Shown: piece after piece, positions 22,524-22,910 of the stretch | How positions within the stretch are numbered: the stretch's first letter is position 1 | How the letters are laid out: each line of letters starts with the position of its first letter | Program-made: the position numbers and the translations under genes | Notes under the pieces: generated by a model | What the model was told of the DNA's origin: nothing | What the model saw: only the letters and a program-made list of their open reading frames with translations | The model's database searches: none | From: Pseudomonadota bacterium | Lineage (GTDB): Bacteria > Pseudomonadota > Gammaproteobacteria > Burkholderiales > Burkholderiaceae_C | Direction: 5' to 3' | Assembly: GCA_023396625.1 (NCBI GenBank) | Contig: JAEWVY010000042.1 | Span: 1 to 22,910, forward strand | Length of the DNA stretch: 22,910 nt

Positions 22524-22910
22524 ATGACGGAGCTGTGGAAGTTGTCGGCCGGGGAACTGGCCTCACGCATCGCCGGTAAGAAAGTCACGTCGACGGAGGT
22601 GGTGGCAGCCCATCTGGCGCGGATCGAGGCCGTGAATCCCTCGGTCAACGCGATCGTGCACGTGCTGGCCGATGAGGCTCTGCAGGCCGCAGCCGAGGCG
22701 GACCGCAGGCTCGCGGCGGGGCATCCCATCGGCCCCCTGCATGGCGTTCCGTTCACCGTGAAGGAAAACATCGACGTGGCGGGAACAGCGACCACCTGGG
22801 GCGTGCCGGCCCTGGCTCACGCTGTGGTGCCCGCCGACGCGCCCGTGGTGGAGCGCATGCGCCTGGCCGGCGGCATCGTCATCGGCCGGACCAATCTGCC
22901 GGACATGGCC
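22524..22910 (+). CDS. Amidase signature family protein, 5' part only
   Basis: The first 129 residues of an amidase run to the window edge. Visible family features are LSAGELASRIAGKKVTSTEVV (7-27), VNPSVNAIV (38-46), and PIGPLHGVPFTVKENIDVAG (69 onward) with the catalytic Lys80 in VKEN. The segment GRTNLPDMA closes the visible part. The Gly/Ser-rich stretch with the cis-Ser and nucleophile Ser would follow outside the window. The start has AAGGAG 5-6 nt upstream. The substrate is not predictable: Glu-tRNA(Gln) amidotransferase subunit A belongs to the same family, but the isolated context with a SnoaL-like gene argues for a free-standing amide hydrolase. Confidence 0.92.
   Translation, partial: MTELWKLSAGELASRIAGKKVTSTEVVAAHLARIEAVNPSVNAIVHVLADEALQAAAEADRRLAAGHPIGPLHGVPFTVKENIDVAGTATTWGVPALAHAVVPADAPVVERMRLAGGIVIGRTNLPDMA

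Noticed and set aside
1..22910. Mobile elements, CRISPR arrays, tRNA or rRNA genes
   Set aside because: I looked for transposase or integrase motifs, spaced direct repeats and tRNA-like cloverleaf sequence and saw none; all genes fit a stable chromosomal context.

Overview
The window is GC-rich and densely coded, and it reads as a chromosomal segment of a betaproteobacterium, most likely of the order Burkholderiales. Three things suggest this: the block yqgE-ruvX-pyrR-pyrB-pyrC'-plsC, the neighbourhood hemL-thiD / rubredoxin-pilGHIJ-chpA, and a sulfide-oxidation locus. The family cannot be fixed from the sequence alone. No rRNA, tRNA, CRISPR array, insertion sequence, integrase or other sign of recent transfer was seen.

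Layout. (1) 1-2274, minus strand: a sulfur module made of an ArsR-family repressor, a monohaem cytochrome c and a Tat-exported flavocytochrome c sulfide dehydrogenase flavoprotein. It ends in a strong intrinsic terminator, and 30 nt beyond that starts another exported protein that leaves the window. A perfect 10-bp inverted repeat (ATTC-N8-GAAT core) sits upstream of the cytochrome gene. (2) 2497-7127, minus strand: yqgE, ruvX, pyrR, pyrB, a dihydroorotase-like gene lacking its metal ligands (pyrC'), and an acyltransferase of the PlsC family. The first four are joined by stop/start overlaps or near-overlaps. (3) 7144-8622, plus strand: a photolyase, divergent from yqgE with only 16 nt between the start codons. 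(4) 8670-18403, minus strand: a rubredoxin followed by a type IV pilus chemosensory cluster, with two response regulators (PilG, PilH), a CheW adaptor (PilI), a PilJ receptor and a 1945-residue ChpA/PilL hybrid kinase. (5) 18498-20736, plus strand: a ThiD-like kinase overlapping hemL. (6) 20824-22910: a LuxR-type regulator (minus) divergent from a SnoaL/DUF4440-like protein and an amidase that runs off the end (plus).

How they work together. In the sulfur module the repressor probably controls periplasmic sulfide oxidation by cytochrome plus flavoprotein. In the pyrimidine block the inactive dihydroorotase homologue is expected to be a structural partner of aspartate carbamoyltransferase. In the Pil-Chp cluster, signals from PilJ pass through PilI to ChpA and then to PilG and PilH, to control twitching pili.

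Most genes belong to well-known families and I found no clearly new system. The points most worth a second look are the operator and shifted cysteines of the sulfur repressor, the missing metal ligands of PyrC', the His-domain architecture of ChpA, and the Cys-to-Asp change in the ThiD anion-hole motif. No stretch longer than 300 bases lacks a gene.
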